A DNA stretch of 64,000 nt from Artocarpus heterophyllus (taxonomy: Eukaryota; Streptophyta; Magnoliopsida; Rosales; Moraceae): contig CM046340.1 in NCBI GenBank assembly GCA_025403435.1, positions 11,786,091-11,850,090 of the forward strand, in the 5' to 3' direction. The notes beneath the pieces were generated by a model that had not been told where the DNA came from, ran no database searches, and worked only from the letters and a program-made list of their open reading frames with translations. A program made the position numbers and the translations under genes. This document shows, piece after piece, positions 13,378 through 25,499 of this stretch; position 1 is the first letter of the stretch, and every line of letters begins with the position of its first letter.

Positions 13378-13935
13378 CGTGAGTCTTGCGACCGTGGAAT
13401 ATTTTTCGTCGATTATTGTTGCGGGCCGTGGCATCAAATGCAATTCCCGTGGATCCCACGATTACGAACAATTAGGACTCAACTATTGGGACACCATCAA
13501 TTATCATTAGTATTATTTCTCTCTCATAATTGGTGATAAAAGAATACTTTTTAGTGGAGACATAATACGAAACACAAAAGAGATTAGTAAGAGCATATAT
13601 ATAGTTAGAACTTTACTTTATAAATTGGGTATAAATAGAGTACAATGATAATTTTTAAAATTATGTAGGGGTACAATTAATTTTTTTAATTGCCTATAAT
13701 AAAAACAGTTTCAAAATCTCAACGGGCACTTGCCTTCATTAAGATGTACCTCCCTCCGTCAATGGGCAATTATGAGTCTTGCGATCACGTAAAATTTTTT
13801 GCCCATTTTTTAGGATGTCAACTCAAATTTGCATGGACCCCATGATCATGAGCAATTAGGAGTGAGCATTTACAACTTGATTAATTGTCATTAGTGTTAT
13901 TTTTATTCCCTCCCATAATTGGTGACAAAAGAAAA
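13378..13935. repeat. Pair of diverged direct repeats, about 388 bp apart
   Basis: The segment from about 13378 (GTGAGTCTTGCGACC, a CCCACGATTACGAACAATTA phrase, ATCAATTATCATTAGT, CATAATTGGTGATAAAAGAA) recurs from about 13766 with the same phrases in order. Identity is roughly 70-75%. It is an old duplication of unknown origin with no coding capacity. Confidence 0.65.
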
Positions 13936-14571
13936 ATTAGTTTGGGAGACAACAACACATTTGTGCATTTAGTTCTGACTATGATATTTCCTCTTCAATA
14001 CCCAGCAAGGAATTGATCTAATTTAATGAGCTTTAAAAGCTTTTCTTAGGCATTTAAAGGACAATCAAAGGGGCAGACGTTCCCACTTCCCAGCCTGTCT
14101 CATAGTCTCTCTCATAAGTCACAAGGGATTCCATATGTTTTTTTTTTTTTTTTAACATTATTTACCTAATTCTCATAAGCATACCCCGACGGCCATATCG
14201 TTGTCGCATTTCGAGGTTGGTTGTTATAATTTTTATTCTTATTTTCTCTATTTATTTATGAAAAGTTTTGTGGGTTTTTTTTTTTTTTTTTTATAACAAA
14301 ATAATCATGGTCAGAGTGAAGAAAAATGTACACCGATTAGAAAGGCCGAAGATGAAGGCTTTTTATTTGGAAATGAAAAAAGAAAAGGAAGAAGAAAAGA
14401 AGTGTTGCAAGACTTGGATGAGTTGTTTTAATTCAAAAGTGGTTCCTTATAAGACAGAGAGGTTCATTGGGGAACAAATCCTTGTGTTTTTTCAGGTAAT
14501 AGTTATCATGTGAGATCAAAGACACATCGGCGGTTTTATCTCCCATACAGCAGTTCTATCACATGCATGAA

Positions 14572-14930
14572 AGGGCTTGTTTAGGAACACTTTTTAAAAA
14601 CTGTTTTTTTTTTTTTTTAAGTTCAAAAATTGCTTTTAGAAGCATTTGGATAATCTGTTAGAAGTGTTTTTTTTTCTCTAAAAGTGCTTCTTATCAAAAC
14701 TACAAAGTGTGACTTCTAAAAAAAAAATCGAAAAAGACTTTAAAATTTTTACTAGAAGTTTAAATATAACATTTTTATAACTTTTATTAAAAAAAATTGA
14801 AACCATTTTAACCTATAAAAACTCTTTTAAAAATATAGTTTCAAACACATATTAAAAAGCTATAGCTTTTGTTTCTTTTCTTCTAGTGACTAAAATCACA
14901 AGCAGAAGCCGTGGTAAACATGCCTAAAGT
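14572..14930. mobile_element. hAT-like MITE
   Basis: The left end GGGCTTGTTTAGGAACAC resembles the reverse complement of the right end at 14908-14930 (GTGGTAAACATGCCTAAAG), and the interior is A/T-rich and partly self-complementary. A GGGCTTGTTTAGG-type terminus is common in plant non-autonomous hAT elements. A clean 8-bp target duplication was not identified. Confidence 0.5.
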
Positions 14931-15464
14931 CTACTGCATCTTGTTCCATGCCTGGCTGTCTCTCTTTGATCCACCACCAATAAATAAAAAATAAATAAAT
15001 CAAAAATATTATATATATCTCACCCCTCATATGGGTGTGTAACAAATACAATATTAACGCGCCTCACCTCCTGTCCACATGCATGTATATAGATAATGAT
15101 ATATATACATACACCAGACAATTATGTATATACATTATGATATGTGTATATTTATATACACGCACGAGACAAAAATATAATATATACACACCAATATTGA
15201 ATACAGTCAAACATCATATTCCGACCTTTGAAGTAGCATCCGAGATCATAGGTGTTTTGTAATAGAATAATCTTAGTGATACATGATATTCATTTTGTGA
15301 GATATTTAATTTAATTATACGCAACTTGTGCGTTGTGAATTTAAACTTAGTTCAAATTTCATGTTAGTATTTTTTTTACCAGCTAAAATTTAAGAAGATA
15401 TTATTGCAATAAGACTGCAGTAATGTTTTTTTTACTGTTGTACCCGCCTTATCAATTTAAACTT
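14931..15464. other. AT-rich intergenic DNA with TA-rich microsatellite
   Basis: TA/CA-rich runs lie at 15095-15190. No gene is seen; the short frame near 15035-15262 runs through the TA tract. Confidence 0.5.
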
Positions 15465-15835
15465 ACTTCAAATTACATTGTTACACCCTAAACTAATCAT
15501 TTTTAGAATAATGCACCTTGAATTATTAATTTTGGCAAAATACATCATAAACTTGAAATCTTCAAAAATTGAGGTCTAATAACTAAAAAGTGCTAAAGAC
15601 ATAGCTAGCTTGGGTCACTAGATTTTTGCATGAGTTTTTTTAAGAGTAGAGCTTATTATTTTAAGAAAAAAATTGAAGCTTCACATGTGAAAAAGAATAC
15701 CAAACAAAAATTAAAAATAGTTATTTGATCTCAATTATCAATGATTTTAAAATTTAAGATGCATTTTGTCAAAAATAAAAGTTCACGATATAATATGCTT
15801 AAAGGAATAATTTAAATTGAAACAATACAATTTAC
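15465..15835. mobile_element. Foldback-type MITE with long inverted arms
   Basis: The left arm (about 15478-15600, containing TTTTGGCAAAATACATCATA and ATTGAGGTCTAATAACT) matches the reverse complement of the right arm (about 15715-15832, containing TTTTGACAAAATGCATCTTA and ATTGAGATCAAATAACT). The arms exceed 100 bp at roughly 70-75% identity, with a short centre. It encodes no protein. Confidence 0.65.
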
Positions 15836-16553
15836 CCGCCCATTTACTATCTAGCTTTCCTTTTCTTTTTTTTTTCCTGTTCCTTTCTTTCATTTTTTAT
15901 TTTTTGTCTGGGCACTTTTATATTAGGGAATCTGTTTTAATACTTTATGTTCTCCAACATCGGATCAAATCGTATTGTATTATTGAATCTAACAGAACAT
16001 GGTCAAGTTACCACGATTGAATTGTAGTACTATTTGAATATATATATATATATATATATCTCTTTATTTTTACTTTTAATAGACTTTTAGTGCTTACGCA
16101 CAAAGGAGGAAACCTTGAATTGTAGAATCTCCAACTTTTGAAGCCTTTTAGTCAAACATACAACTGCCTGGGTGATCCCTTATTATCAGGTTTTCTTGTC
16201 TGCCAGATCCACTTCAACTAAATTAGTATATTAATTATTTAAAAAAAAAAAAAAAAACTCGTTCTTATGGACCATTCCCTAAAATAATATCTATAACCTG
16301 TCCAAGCAAACCCGTGACAAGAAGGCCAAAGACAGGACAGAGAAGCACTGTGACATGATAATTATAATCCAATCCCCAGCTAAAATTTAGAATAAGAACG
16401 GAAATTGACAAAATCAAGCTCAAACCAAGTTGTTCTTTTGGCACACATTATTTCAGCATTTGAACCAACACAATCACGACTCTGGAAAGTGGAAACAAAA
16501 GGCTTTTCTCTTGTTTTCACAATGCAAAAACCCAAAGAAGAGAAAAGGGAGTA
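15836..16553. other. Intergenic DNA downstream of the helicase remnant
   Basis: It holds a (TA)n tract at about 16038-16060 and an A-run near 16240. No gene is recognised. Confidence 0.5.
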
Positions 16554-17890
16554 ATGGGTGGAAGTAGAACTAAAACACCTTTCAATTCAATGGAGCTTTT
16601 GTATCATCAAAGCAGTTTTGAAAATTTACAAGGGACTTTTAACAGAGACATGGAAAAACCAAAGATCATATCATTCAATTTTACACAAAAATACCAATTC
16701 CAAAATATTAAATTACTTCAGAATTTGAAACTTTCTTGAATTGGATCCTTAAGATTTCTATATCAAAAATTTGTTTTCCAAATGGTAAAGTTACTGTAAG
16801 AGCAGGTAATATGAAATGAGATTACCAGGACAGAGAAATCACCTATATTCACTAGATATACGCTTACATATTTTTTCTACACCTAAGGCACTCACTACTA
16901 ACAGCAAAGGTCAATGGTCCGTTGATCAATTCTCCTACTCCATCTGTTAGTGTTGTAGCCTAAACATCTTATAGCTCAATGTTTGAATAAGATAATCCAA
17001 CGACTCGAGATCCAAGTTCAAATGTCTTCTCTTGCTGGTGACGTTTGCATAGGTCTCAAAGAAAACAAATTTAGGTCAGATTTGGCACTTTCAAAGGACA
17101 ATGCCTCCCGAACATTTTTTACAATTTTTCCAAACAAAGGGGTTAGACTGTCATCTGGAATACGCTCGTTGTGTAGAGGCATTGTTAGCAGCATGTACCA
17201 TGTCCCTGTTAGTTGTAATCCTTCTGGTCTAAACTAATTGTTGTTACATGGTTGCCCCCATGATTTGCATTCTGTTGAACTCCGCCGTGGCAGAGAACTG
17301 GCTGCTCTTGAGGTGCATAGATTTGTAGGAGAATGCCGTATATCCTGCTCGGGTGAGCAATGTTTGGAGCTGACTTCTGGAATTAGCAACACCAGGCCCC
17401 ACTTTCAGTTCTTGAACCCAAAGCTGGATGCAAGGTGGCAACAAAGGTCTGAAAAGAAGACTTAAGGTGGACCCGGCAGCAAAATGCAAATCTTCTGTGG
17501 TCAAGGTGATCCTCAAAGATAAGCAACCTACTGCAGATTGAAGCTGACTATGACGATGGGTTTTTATGTCCAACCAGGGATTCAGATTTTCCCTCCTTAA
17601 GCATAGGCACATATCTGCTAAAGCAGGTTTCATGATGAGTTCCAAATACACTCCCAGCATTCTCAAGCGTCCATCCTGCCCCAAGAACAGATCTTTATAT
17701 GGCCATTGCAGAAAAAAGAAAAGCATCATATGCCTTCATTTGTAGAGTCCAGAAAGCAATAAAATTAAAACTTGTAGTGCACTAATAGAACCCAACACTC
17801 ACACTATCCCCTTTTAGTTTGCTTCCACCAAACAGAAGAAGTTCCAAGTCAGTCACAGACGCAAAGAATAAATCAACTCTTTCCTTTTCT
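16554..17890 (-). pseudogene. 3'-end fragment of a DExH-box RNA helicase gene (segmental duplicate)
   Basis: This stretch is a diverged copy of 29,690-31,250, the 3' end of the helicase locus further right, in the same orientation. On the minus strand 17729-17244 it encodes remnants of the C-terminal region: a piece with MLGVYLEL and KPALADMCLCLRRE, then [14 protein letters not shown] and FNRMQIMG from the double-stranded RNA-binding domain. It lacks about 125 bp present in the other copy (the end of the dsRNA-binding domain) and has lost the junction between the last two exons. The intron between penultimate exons (about 17690-17810) is kept, so this was a DNA duplication and not retroposition. 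Even the 3' flank (16554-16740) aligns with 29,700-29,830. No ATPase core is present. Confidence 0.85.
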
Positions 17891-18248
17891 TTCAATCTGC
17901 ATACGCTTCAGTACCGCAAACTACTGAGACACCCAAAAGAAACATGTCTCTTTTGCAACCAAGATCCTCAAACGATTAATCATAATTGAATGACAAACTC
18001 AAAGCTGTGCCAACCAAATATTCAATCTCACACATATAAGAATTCTTTGGTAGGGTACGTGCAAACACCACCTAGGCAGTGAATTGTCTTAAAACTGTTA
18101 AATCTATATCAGCTCCTGTCACTTTTGCACATTCTTTCATTTTGATGAGATTTTAACGAAATCTACTATTCTGAAACATGCACCGCCATTAGATATTACA
18201 TTCTACCGGAAAAGGCTCCATTCAAGAAAGCCTGAGAATTTCATATTT
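17891..18248 (-). other. Probable 3' UTR and downstream region of the PPR gene
   Basis: It is non-coding sequence between the PPR stop codon and the helicase fragment. No distinct signal was identified with confidence. Confidence 0.4.
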
Positions 18249-19859
18249 TCACACACCATTAACATGAACTCGGCGTCTAAATGTAGTTCTTGCCTTAGCA
18301 AGCCTATCCATCAATCTATTATATGAAGCAATGTCAGGAATAAACCCCTTGTCCAACATCTCATCTACGAGCTTTTCCCCTTTTCTCCTTTGTCCTTCTC
18401 TTGTATACCCAGATACCAAAATATTATAGGCCATAGAATCCGGAATAAAGCCCTTGCTAGAAGCCAACAGCCTCAATTTGTCTGCTTCAACAGTTCTTCC
18501 CACATTACAAAGATCTTGAAGGAGACAGTTAAACGTCAGACTATCTGGAACTGTTCCCTCCTTTATCATCCTCTCTGTCATCCCAAACGCTTCATCAATT
18601 CTTCCCAACTTCCTCAAACCTTCTATCAATGTTGCACAAGCAATGAAACTTGGACTATTACCGCTCTTCCATATCTCATTCACTACCTCTAAAGCTCTCT
18701 CTGGAGTCCCTTCTCTGCATAGAGTTTCCACAAGTCCAAAGTAATCATATTCATTAGGCAACACCCCTTTCCGTGAAAAATCAATTAAAATCTCGCAAGC
18801 CTCCAAAGCTCGACCTCCCTTGCAAAGCCCATCAACCAATATCTCACAAGTCACGGATGAAAACTCACACCCGAGCCCAATCATCTCGTAAGCCATACCA
18901 ATCCCTTCCTCAAACTTCCTTTCCCTGAAGAACCCCCTTATCAAAGTATTGAAACTAACCACATTGGGACTACACCCCTTCTCCCTCATCTCCCTAAACA
19001 ACTCCAAAGCCGACCCGAACTTCGAATTCCGGCAATAACTATTCAGCAAAATATTGAAAGTAAAAACATCAGGCTTCACTCTAAAACTACCACTCATCGT
19101 ATCGTAAAACTCCAAGGCCTTATCATGTTGACCCCATTTCACAAACCCATTAATCAAAACATTACAAACCTCAACACTAGGCCTTCCATCAATCAACTTC
19201 CTCATGGAATCAAACGCAGAAACAGCACAATCCAATTTCCCAACTCTACAATAAGCATTAATTGAAAAACGGAAAATGGGTTCGGTTCTAGGGCAAGAGA
19301 AGATACCGTCGGAGCAAGGGCAAGGATTCATGGCGATGAATTCGAGGAGCAAGGCGAGTTCGGCGAAGCGGTCGGAGACGGCGAGGGTGCGGGCCATCCA
19401 GTCGAAGGTGTGGTGATCGTGGCGGAAAGAGTCGACGGTGGAGGCCCAGGTGAAGATGTGGAAGTCGTAGTGGGTGAAGTTGGGGTGGTGGTGGAGCTTG
19501 GATTTGAGGAAGTGGAGGAGGGTTTGGGGGGTGAAGGGAGGCTTGAGGTGGGTCTTGACGAAGGTGTTGAGGAGATGGGTGTCGTTTTGAGGGATTCGGT
19601 TGTCGCTTTTGGGGGTTAGAGAGAGGGAGAGAGAGATTGTTGGGGGATGTTGTGAAGGGGATGGGAGAGGTGGGTTTGGGAAGGGAGGTGGTGGTGGTGG
19701 TTTTTGGGAGAGTTTTTGGAGTAAAGGAATGGGCTTTGGGAATAGGAATCTCTTCTTCAAACTGTTGTTGTTCTCCACGACGCCTCCGGGACTGGATCTC
19801 GCCGCCGCCGCCAGAAACTTGGCTCCCCGACGTTGGGCAGGAATTCCCGGGAAAAACAT
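18249..19859 (-). CDS. Pentatricopeptide repeat (PPR) protein, P class, 536 aa, intronless
   Basis: PPR proteins bind organellar RNA in a sequence-specific way to direct its processing, stability or translation. From about residue 195 to 522 there are roughly nine consecutive 35-residue repeats with typical cores: FRFSINAYCRVGK, CNVLINGFVKWGQ, FTFNILLNSYCR, VSFNTLIRGFF, CEILVDGLCKGG, LTFNCLLQDLCN, AYNILVSGYTREG and ASYNRLMDRLAK. Most have the P-class length; no E, E+, DYW or SMR domain follows. The N-terminus is basic and Ser/Ala-rich (AQRRGAKFLAAAARS), suggesting a mitochondrial or plastid presequence, and is followed by a proline-rich linker (residues about 53-75). The ATG at 19857-19859 is the first in frame. 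The protein resembles the Arabidopsis At2g36240 type by eye only. Lack of introns is usual for this family, and no disruption is seen. Confidence 0.93.
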   Translation of the reverse strand: MFFPGIPAQRRGAKFLAAAARSSPGGVVENNNSLKKRFLFPKPIPLLQKLSQKPPPPPPFPNPPLPSPSQHPPTISLSLSLTPKSDNRIPQNDTHLLNTFVKTHLKPPFTPQTLLHFLKSKLHHHPNFTHYDFHIFTWASTVDSFRHDHHTFDWMARTLAVSDRFAELALLLEFIAMNPCPCSDGIFSCPRTEPIFRFSINAYCRVGKLDCAVSAFDSMRKLIDGRPSVEVCNVLINGFVKWGQHDKALEFYDTMSGSFRVKPDVFTFNILLNSYCRNSKFGSALELFREMREKGCSPNVVSFNTLIRGFFRERKFEEGIGMAYEMIGLGCEFSSVTCEILVDGLCKGGRALEACEILIDFSRKGVLPNEYDYFGLVETLCREGTPERALEVVNEIWKSGNSPSFIACATLIEGLRKLGRIDEAFGMTERMIKEGTVPDSLTFNCLLQDLCNVGRTVEADKLRLLASSKGFIPDSMAYNILVSGYTREGQRRKGEKLVDEMLDKGFIPDIASYNRLMDRLAKARTTFRRRVHVNGV

Positions 19860-19929
19860 CGGGGTTTAGTAGGCGGGACAAGGTCTTTAGAGGTTTGGAA
19901 AGTCGACGGCTTTAGGAGACAGAGGCGAT

Positions 19930-21007
19930 TCATAAATCAAATGGCAGGTTTGGGAGGATGATTTTGACGGAAGGGCAAAAAAAATTTTCAAATTGTGTAA
20001 AAGTCCCTTCTTTTTTTTTTTAACCAAAAAAATAAGTTTTTTTTGGGTAAATTATCTTATTTTTTTTTTTTAAAAAAATAATAACTATAGCCGGATAAAA
20101 AATCTCAACAGGATGAAAAAAAAAATTAGAACCATTTTGATGTCTAAAAAGCTTTTTTTGTATCAAAAATTGTCCAAAAAAAATCATTGACCAAAAAAAA
20201 ATTTTCAAAAGGTTATTTTTAAAAATCCCTTTGTTTTTTAGAATCTATTCTTCAATTTTTATTTTTCCTTTTGACCCTCAATTTTTTTATATTTTATTTT
20301 TTGAGATATTGTACGAAATAGAAATGGTAGATTTTGGCATTCGCATAGTAAAAAATTTCAGTAATTAAAAAAGAAAGAAAGAAAATAGCATATTTGTTTT
20401 TAATTATTTTTTAACGAACATAAAAAGACTAAACTACCTAAAAGTCAAAAAATCAAGAATGAATCAAAATTTTAGATATGTTTGGTACTGTTTATTTTTA
20501 TTCTCAAAATTTTTAAAAATATTTTTACATATTTTACGAGACAAAATTTTAAAAACGTTCTCAATATAATTTAAAAAAAATTCTTATTTTTTAAAATAAA
20601 AATATTTTTATTTATTTTAAAAACAATATCCAACGCCCCCTCTCCCCTCACCTTTCTCTGTCTCTCCTCCCTTCATACTTCTCTATGTCTCTATCCTATT
20701 ATCGACAATTACAAAGCACCATCGCTGGAACACCATCATTGAAGATCTTGGATGAATTGTGACGACGTCAAAATCTATGTCACAAGATTCGTGAAGTTTC
20801 AAATCTTGCGATTTGCTAGACGGCGAAGTGGATTTGATTTGCTCGCACGACGTTGGAATAACTGGCACCGAAGAAGTTGCAGGCCTCATGATTTTTGGTG
20901 GCGAGTGGTCTGACAATGCCATCTTTGGACGAAATCATGACAAGACAAACTCAGACTTCCAGATCTGGCGATTTGTCGAACACCTGTAACGAGCTTACCT
21001 ACATAGC
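19930..21007. other. Intergenic, A/T-run-rich, no gene recognised
   Basis: 20,000-20,640 is dominated by A and T runs. 20,640-20,990 has more balanced composition and includes a CT-rich stretch, but no credible protein. Its CT-rich start resembles, in inverse orientation, the GA-rich stretch at 25,280-25,310; this may be the flank of a degraded TIR element split by later insertions. Confidence 0.4.
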
Positions 21008-24000
21008 TGTAACAACCCTACCTATATAATTATTACTTAACTACATTATTATATCCTTAATCTTAATTATCATAAAATACTAAATTTGAAGAATAATTTT
21101 TTTAAAACATAACACTAATTACTTAAATTTATTTCCTTAACGCAATTCTTTAATTAAAAGGATCTTTTAAAAACATTTTTAAAACTAATCATCACTATAA
21201 TTATTTAATTAATCTTTTGATATAAGTATATTTCAACTTACTATTTTTAAATAATCTAGACTGAGATTATAAAATTATAATTTCTCATTTTTAAATCATA
21301 CTTGCATAAAACTACTTATGTATACATATTCATTTAAAAATTATTGCAGAAGATACTTTTATAAGCGGTACCTATACCCATCACCACTATCCGTTCGTCG
21401 CTTGCCACTGTCCATCACAAAAAAGAAGCATAAGCTGGTTATACTTCATTATGAACAAGTTCTATATATTTAACTTGTCTTACTTAATAGGCCCCTATGT
21501 GAACGTACTCGTTGCGTGCAATCATCGGGAAGTTACGGTTTACGAAGGTCCCTAACAACCCTAAACCATAAAATAAACTAAATTAAATGCCTCCCCATAT
21601 GCCAAGAGGTCTTGAATCTTTCCTGTAGATCGGGAGATTGACACGAAACTTTTAAGTTAACTCATTACACTTGATCTTATTGTGTGTATGTAGTATGACA
21701 TATTACTATATATCATCACATAACATAAATCATAATTATTCTTAACAAAAAGGTGAATGCACAATATAATTTCATATAATTTACCTTACATATAATACAC
21801 GACATAACATAAGCATAACATGTCCAAACATATCATAACATAACATAATTTTAATAATGTATTTTCATGATTTTCGTAAAAACATGTAAACACTTTAAAT
21901 TGAAAACCATAGTTTTCATCCTGTAGGCAAGATTCATACTTACCTGGTTTCTAGAGATAGGATTTGCTAAACTTGCCACATATTTATTCACTATTCCTAG
22001 AGTCTGAGAAAAAACACCCAGTAAGAGTATGAGCTTAATTTCGCATTTTGCTAATTATTATAGCATTAAATCTTTTCTTAACAAATTCCATTTATCAACT
22101 AGCTGGCTATTTAGGTATTTAAAAAGATTAATTAATTTTAAATCCTCAGCACTAACCATTGAAATATTGAAATATGATAATTGGCTCCTAAACATGCGTG
22201 GGCGTTGGACCCGTAATTACTATCGTAGCGGTTAACAACTTATATTTCCTATGACATCTTGTTTCTTTGAAATCCATTGAAAACTTTATATGTAAAGTTT
22301 AATTGAAAACCGTATCTTAAATTGAAGTTTGAATTTTAATAAGATTGTGAGTTGAAGATTCATATAGCTTAACAAGTGTTACAATTCTTTTATCGCTTGT
22401 AAATAGTGATCTTAATGGTAAACAGATGTCTTGTTTTGAAACTAGTTTTGAAAAAGCATTTTTTTGTTAGTTTTAAAAGGCACCATAAGCTGCATGTTAA
22501 AACAATCTTCAATAAAAGTTTCCTTTATGGATACCTCATTATGTCGAGGATTATAACTTCCGTGTTTCCCAAAATTTATTTTCTATTTTTAATATTACCA
22601 TTTGTAGTGATTTTGTAAACTTTACTGATTGACCATTCTAAAAATCTTTTAGAAGTTCTTTTTAAAGGCACAATTTTTAAAAGTTTTGTTTACAAAAGTT
22701 CTTTATCTGATCGAGACTTAAAATTTTCGTGTTTTACAAAAATCATGATTAGGACTTTTTGAGGGTCATTTTACCTGGAAACATAACTGCACTATTGGTG
22801 TTGCAACCAATGTTACAACACCTCGTGAAACATCTAGCATAAATAGTTTCAGAATCAATCACTATATTGAAATTGTTAAAAAATCTTGCCATATAATAAA
22901 CTGGGCATCTTAACTTTGAAAATCAAAACCGAGCAAAAATAAGATACATACTACTGATGTTGCAACTTAGTATTGTAACATCGCATACAACATCTATCGA
23001 AATCGTGCTGAAACAATCATGAATTTGATCGGTAGTTGCTATAGTGGCTTAAGAAAGCAATAAACCAAGCATCTAAACTTTTTGAATTAAAAACTGGGCA
23101 CTTTATAATTTGCACTATTGATGTTGCAACATCACGTGCAACATCTAATGAAAAAGCTCTAGAAATCATTACCGATTATATTACAGCTTACAGAGAAACC
23201 TTGGGGATACAATAAACTAATAGTTTTAATTTTTTAAATAAAAAACTTGGTGGTTTTAAGATATGTTTTATAGGGTGTTGTACAACTGCATTGTAACATC
23301 TCTCTACAACACTTAACAAAAACAGTCTCATAATGACCACAGACTGCTCTATAGTTTTAGGGACAACCTTGGGAGATAATAAAATAAGTATTTCAGCTTC
23401 AAAAACCAAATACTGGGTGGTTTTGAAACCTGTGCTACTAGTGTTGCACAAATGTGTTGCAACACTAAGCGGGACAACTATACAAAAATGCCCGTAATAT
23501 TGTTTGAAGTTAAGATCTCAGTTTCTCACACAAAGTCACTCGTGTTGTTATGACTCAAAAATTTCCAGGTCTTAAAAATACATTATAACTAATCTTTAAG
23601 GTTTTTATTTTTAAGTTAAAGAGAGTAAAAACCTTTTCTAAAACATAAAACAATATTTAGATCTAAACTCTTTCATATCAATTATGTAAAATACTAGACT
23701 GCATAAATAAAAACTCACAAAAACCACAACATAAACATAAATAGAAATTATTACATGTTAACAACGCTAAAAAAAAAAAAACCATAACCAATTTGCTTAA
23801 CTTTGAAAAGAGAAGTTTAGATATTTACCTTTGATGATATACTCTCTAGAGATTCCTTCAAGGTCTCCTCCTTAGCTTTAAATTTTTGGCTAGTAATTTT
23901 CTAATGGGTAGGAGAGAAATTTTAAGAGAAATTAGTGGAGAAAATTGGATTTGGATAATGGTTTTTTTTTTTTTTTTTTTTTTTTAAGAATATGGGAGAA

Positions 24001-25130
24001 AAAGAGGGAAAAATGGGCTTTTGCTATGGTGGGATCTATTTTTAGACATGCGTATAATTTTGGCCAAATTCTACTTAACTTCTAACCCATGGTTAAAGGG
24101 TGTCATGGACACTTAAACAAGCAAAAATATTGGTTTTTTCTTTTTTAATGTTGGGGCCACAAGCTACAAAAAGGGAGAAAATTTCTCATCAAAAGCTCAC
24201 TTTTTGTACCACACTTCACACCATGCTTTTCACTATTCATGGTCATATCCTTATTTGTTTGTCATGACACTTTTCCTTGGTTCCACAACACAGTTTAAAA
24301 CTAATCTCGATATAAATTAATCCCGATATAAATTTCTAATCGTGTAACAAAATAAAATTGTTCTTGATCTTAATATTATTTCTAGACTACATAAACATAA
24401 TCTTGACATTTTTTACACTCTATCTTGGTATTGACATATCTTTGACAGTGTTAATACCCGAACTCAGATAGCATTTTTCACCGAAATGCTAATCACATAA
24501 TTCGGATTTTTAATTAACAAACAATTAAGGATTTTCTATGTGTTAAAGTGTTTCTTGGTACACTATTAACATGGTACCATATTTGAAAATTCTTATAATT
24601 TAAATTCTCAAGTTATTTACGGATTGAAATTTCTTTCGCCTTAAATCGCGGTGGAAATTATCAACTAAATTATTTTATCACAAAAGTTAATAACTTAATA
24701 TTTTCTATAGAATTTTGGAATATTAATAATTGCATAACCCCTTCAGTCACAAACTTTATACTTGATATTTTCTAAGAAAATTCCTTGACTTAAATATGTA
24801 AATTATATTATTTAAATTCTTGGGTTTTCTCAGTCATTACACTAATCCACTTTAAATCATAGGATCATGAAATTATACAAATCTTTGCGTTAAAATAAAT
24901 TGTTCAAGTCTTTTAAGAAAACCCTGGACTCGTATTCTTCGATTCTATCAGTGTATTCTTAGATTCTATTAGTATAACTGATTGAATACTTAATTACTAT
25001 ACTGAAATCTATACTCATAAGCTATAAACTCATGCTTCTTACGAACTTAATAATGTGGTTATAGAAAAAATCCTTACTTATCTATATTTATTAATTACTT
25101 GGACTTTTCTATATATTACAACAGCAAAGT
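21008..25130. other. Repeat-derived AT-rich block, possibly a degraded long LTR
   Basis: It begins with TGTAACAACCC, a common end of plant Gypsy-type LTRs, and contains the 161-bp tandem array plus LTR-like non-coding sequence (a TGTTAATACCC-type phrase at about 24,459). No coding remnant of gag or pol was found. Neither boundary nor a target duplication could be fixed, so the LTR reading is tentative. Confidence 0.35.
22789..23590. repeat. Tandem array, period about 161 bp, 5 diverged units
   Basis: A GCACTATTGGTGTTGCAAC-like core recurs at 22,789, 22,950, 23,112, 23,272 and 23,433, spacings of 160-162 bp. Each core is followed about 30 bp later by an ACAACATCT-like phrase. The units are much diverged (about 60-70% identity) but the register is kept. 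The cores contain the palindrome TGTTGCAACA or variants. Confidence 0.8.
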
Positions 25131-25499
25131 GGATTTAAGTTTTGTTGAACTCAAGTGACGGCAACTATGTCATTCATCACTGTTCCATCCCATCCTTGAC
25201 TTCGCCATTGTTTGTATTTGCTATCGTTGTTGTCAAATGACATCGACATCGGGATCTAAGTTGTGGGAGATAATGGCAGCGAGAGTGACAGAGAGATGAG
25301 AGAAAGGAAGAAATATATTCAAAAGAAGGTTAATACACGGTATATCTTTCACATTCAATTTTTTTTCTATCGTTCAATTTAATTTGAATTGAGATGAGAG
25401 AAAGGTTAACACATAGTAATACTGTATTCCTAAAGAGTTTTGATATGATTTTTCTTCTATTTTCACGGAATATCTTAGTCGCTGGTGCCAATGTAGCTA
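25131..25499. other. Intergenic sequence preceding the 85-bp array
   Basis: It is of mixed composition, with a GA-rich stretch at 25,283-25,315. No gene is seen. Confidence 0.4.

Noticed and set aside
14268..14513. Lys-rich 81-codon frame
   Set aside because: Low-complexity, begins in a T-run, and nothing in it resembles a known domain.
19288..19915. Several overlapping open frames on both strands across the PPR start
   Set aside because: They arise from the GC-rich, proline-coding N-terminal part of the PPR gene; their peptides are low-complexity Pro/Arg or Gly/Val.
20500..25400. A single large TIR element spanning the repeat block
   Set aside because: The CT-rich start at 20,640 and GA-rich end at 25,300 are only low-complexity matches; no convincing arm alignment or target duplication.
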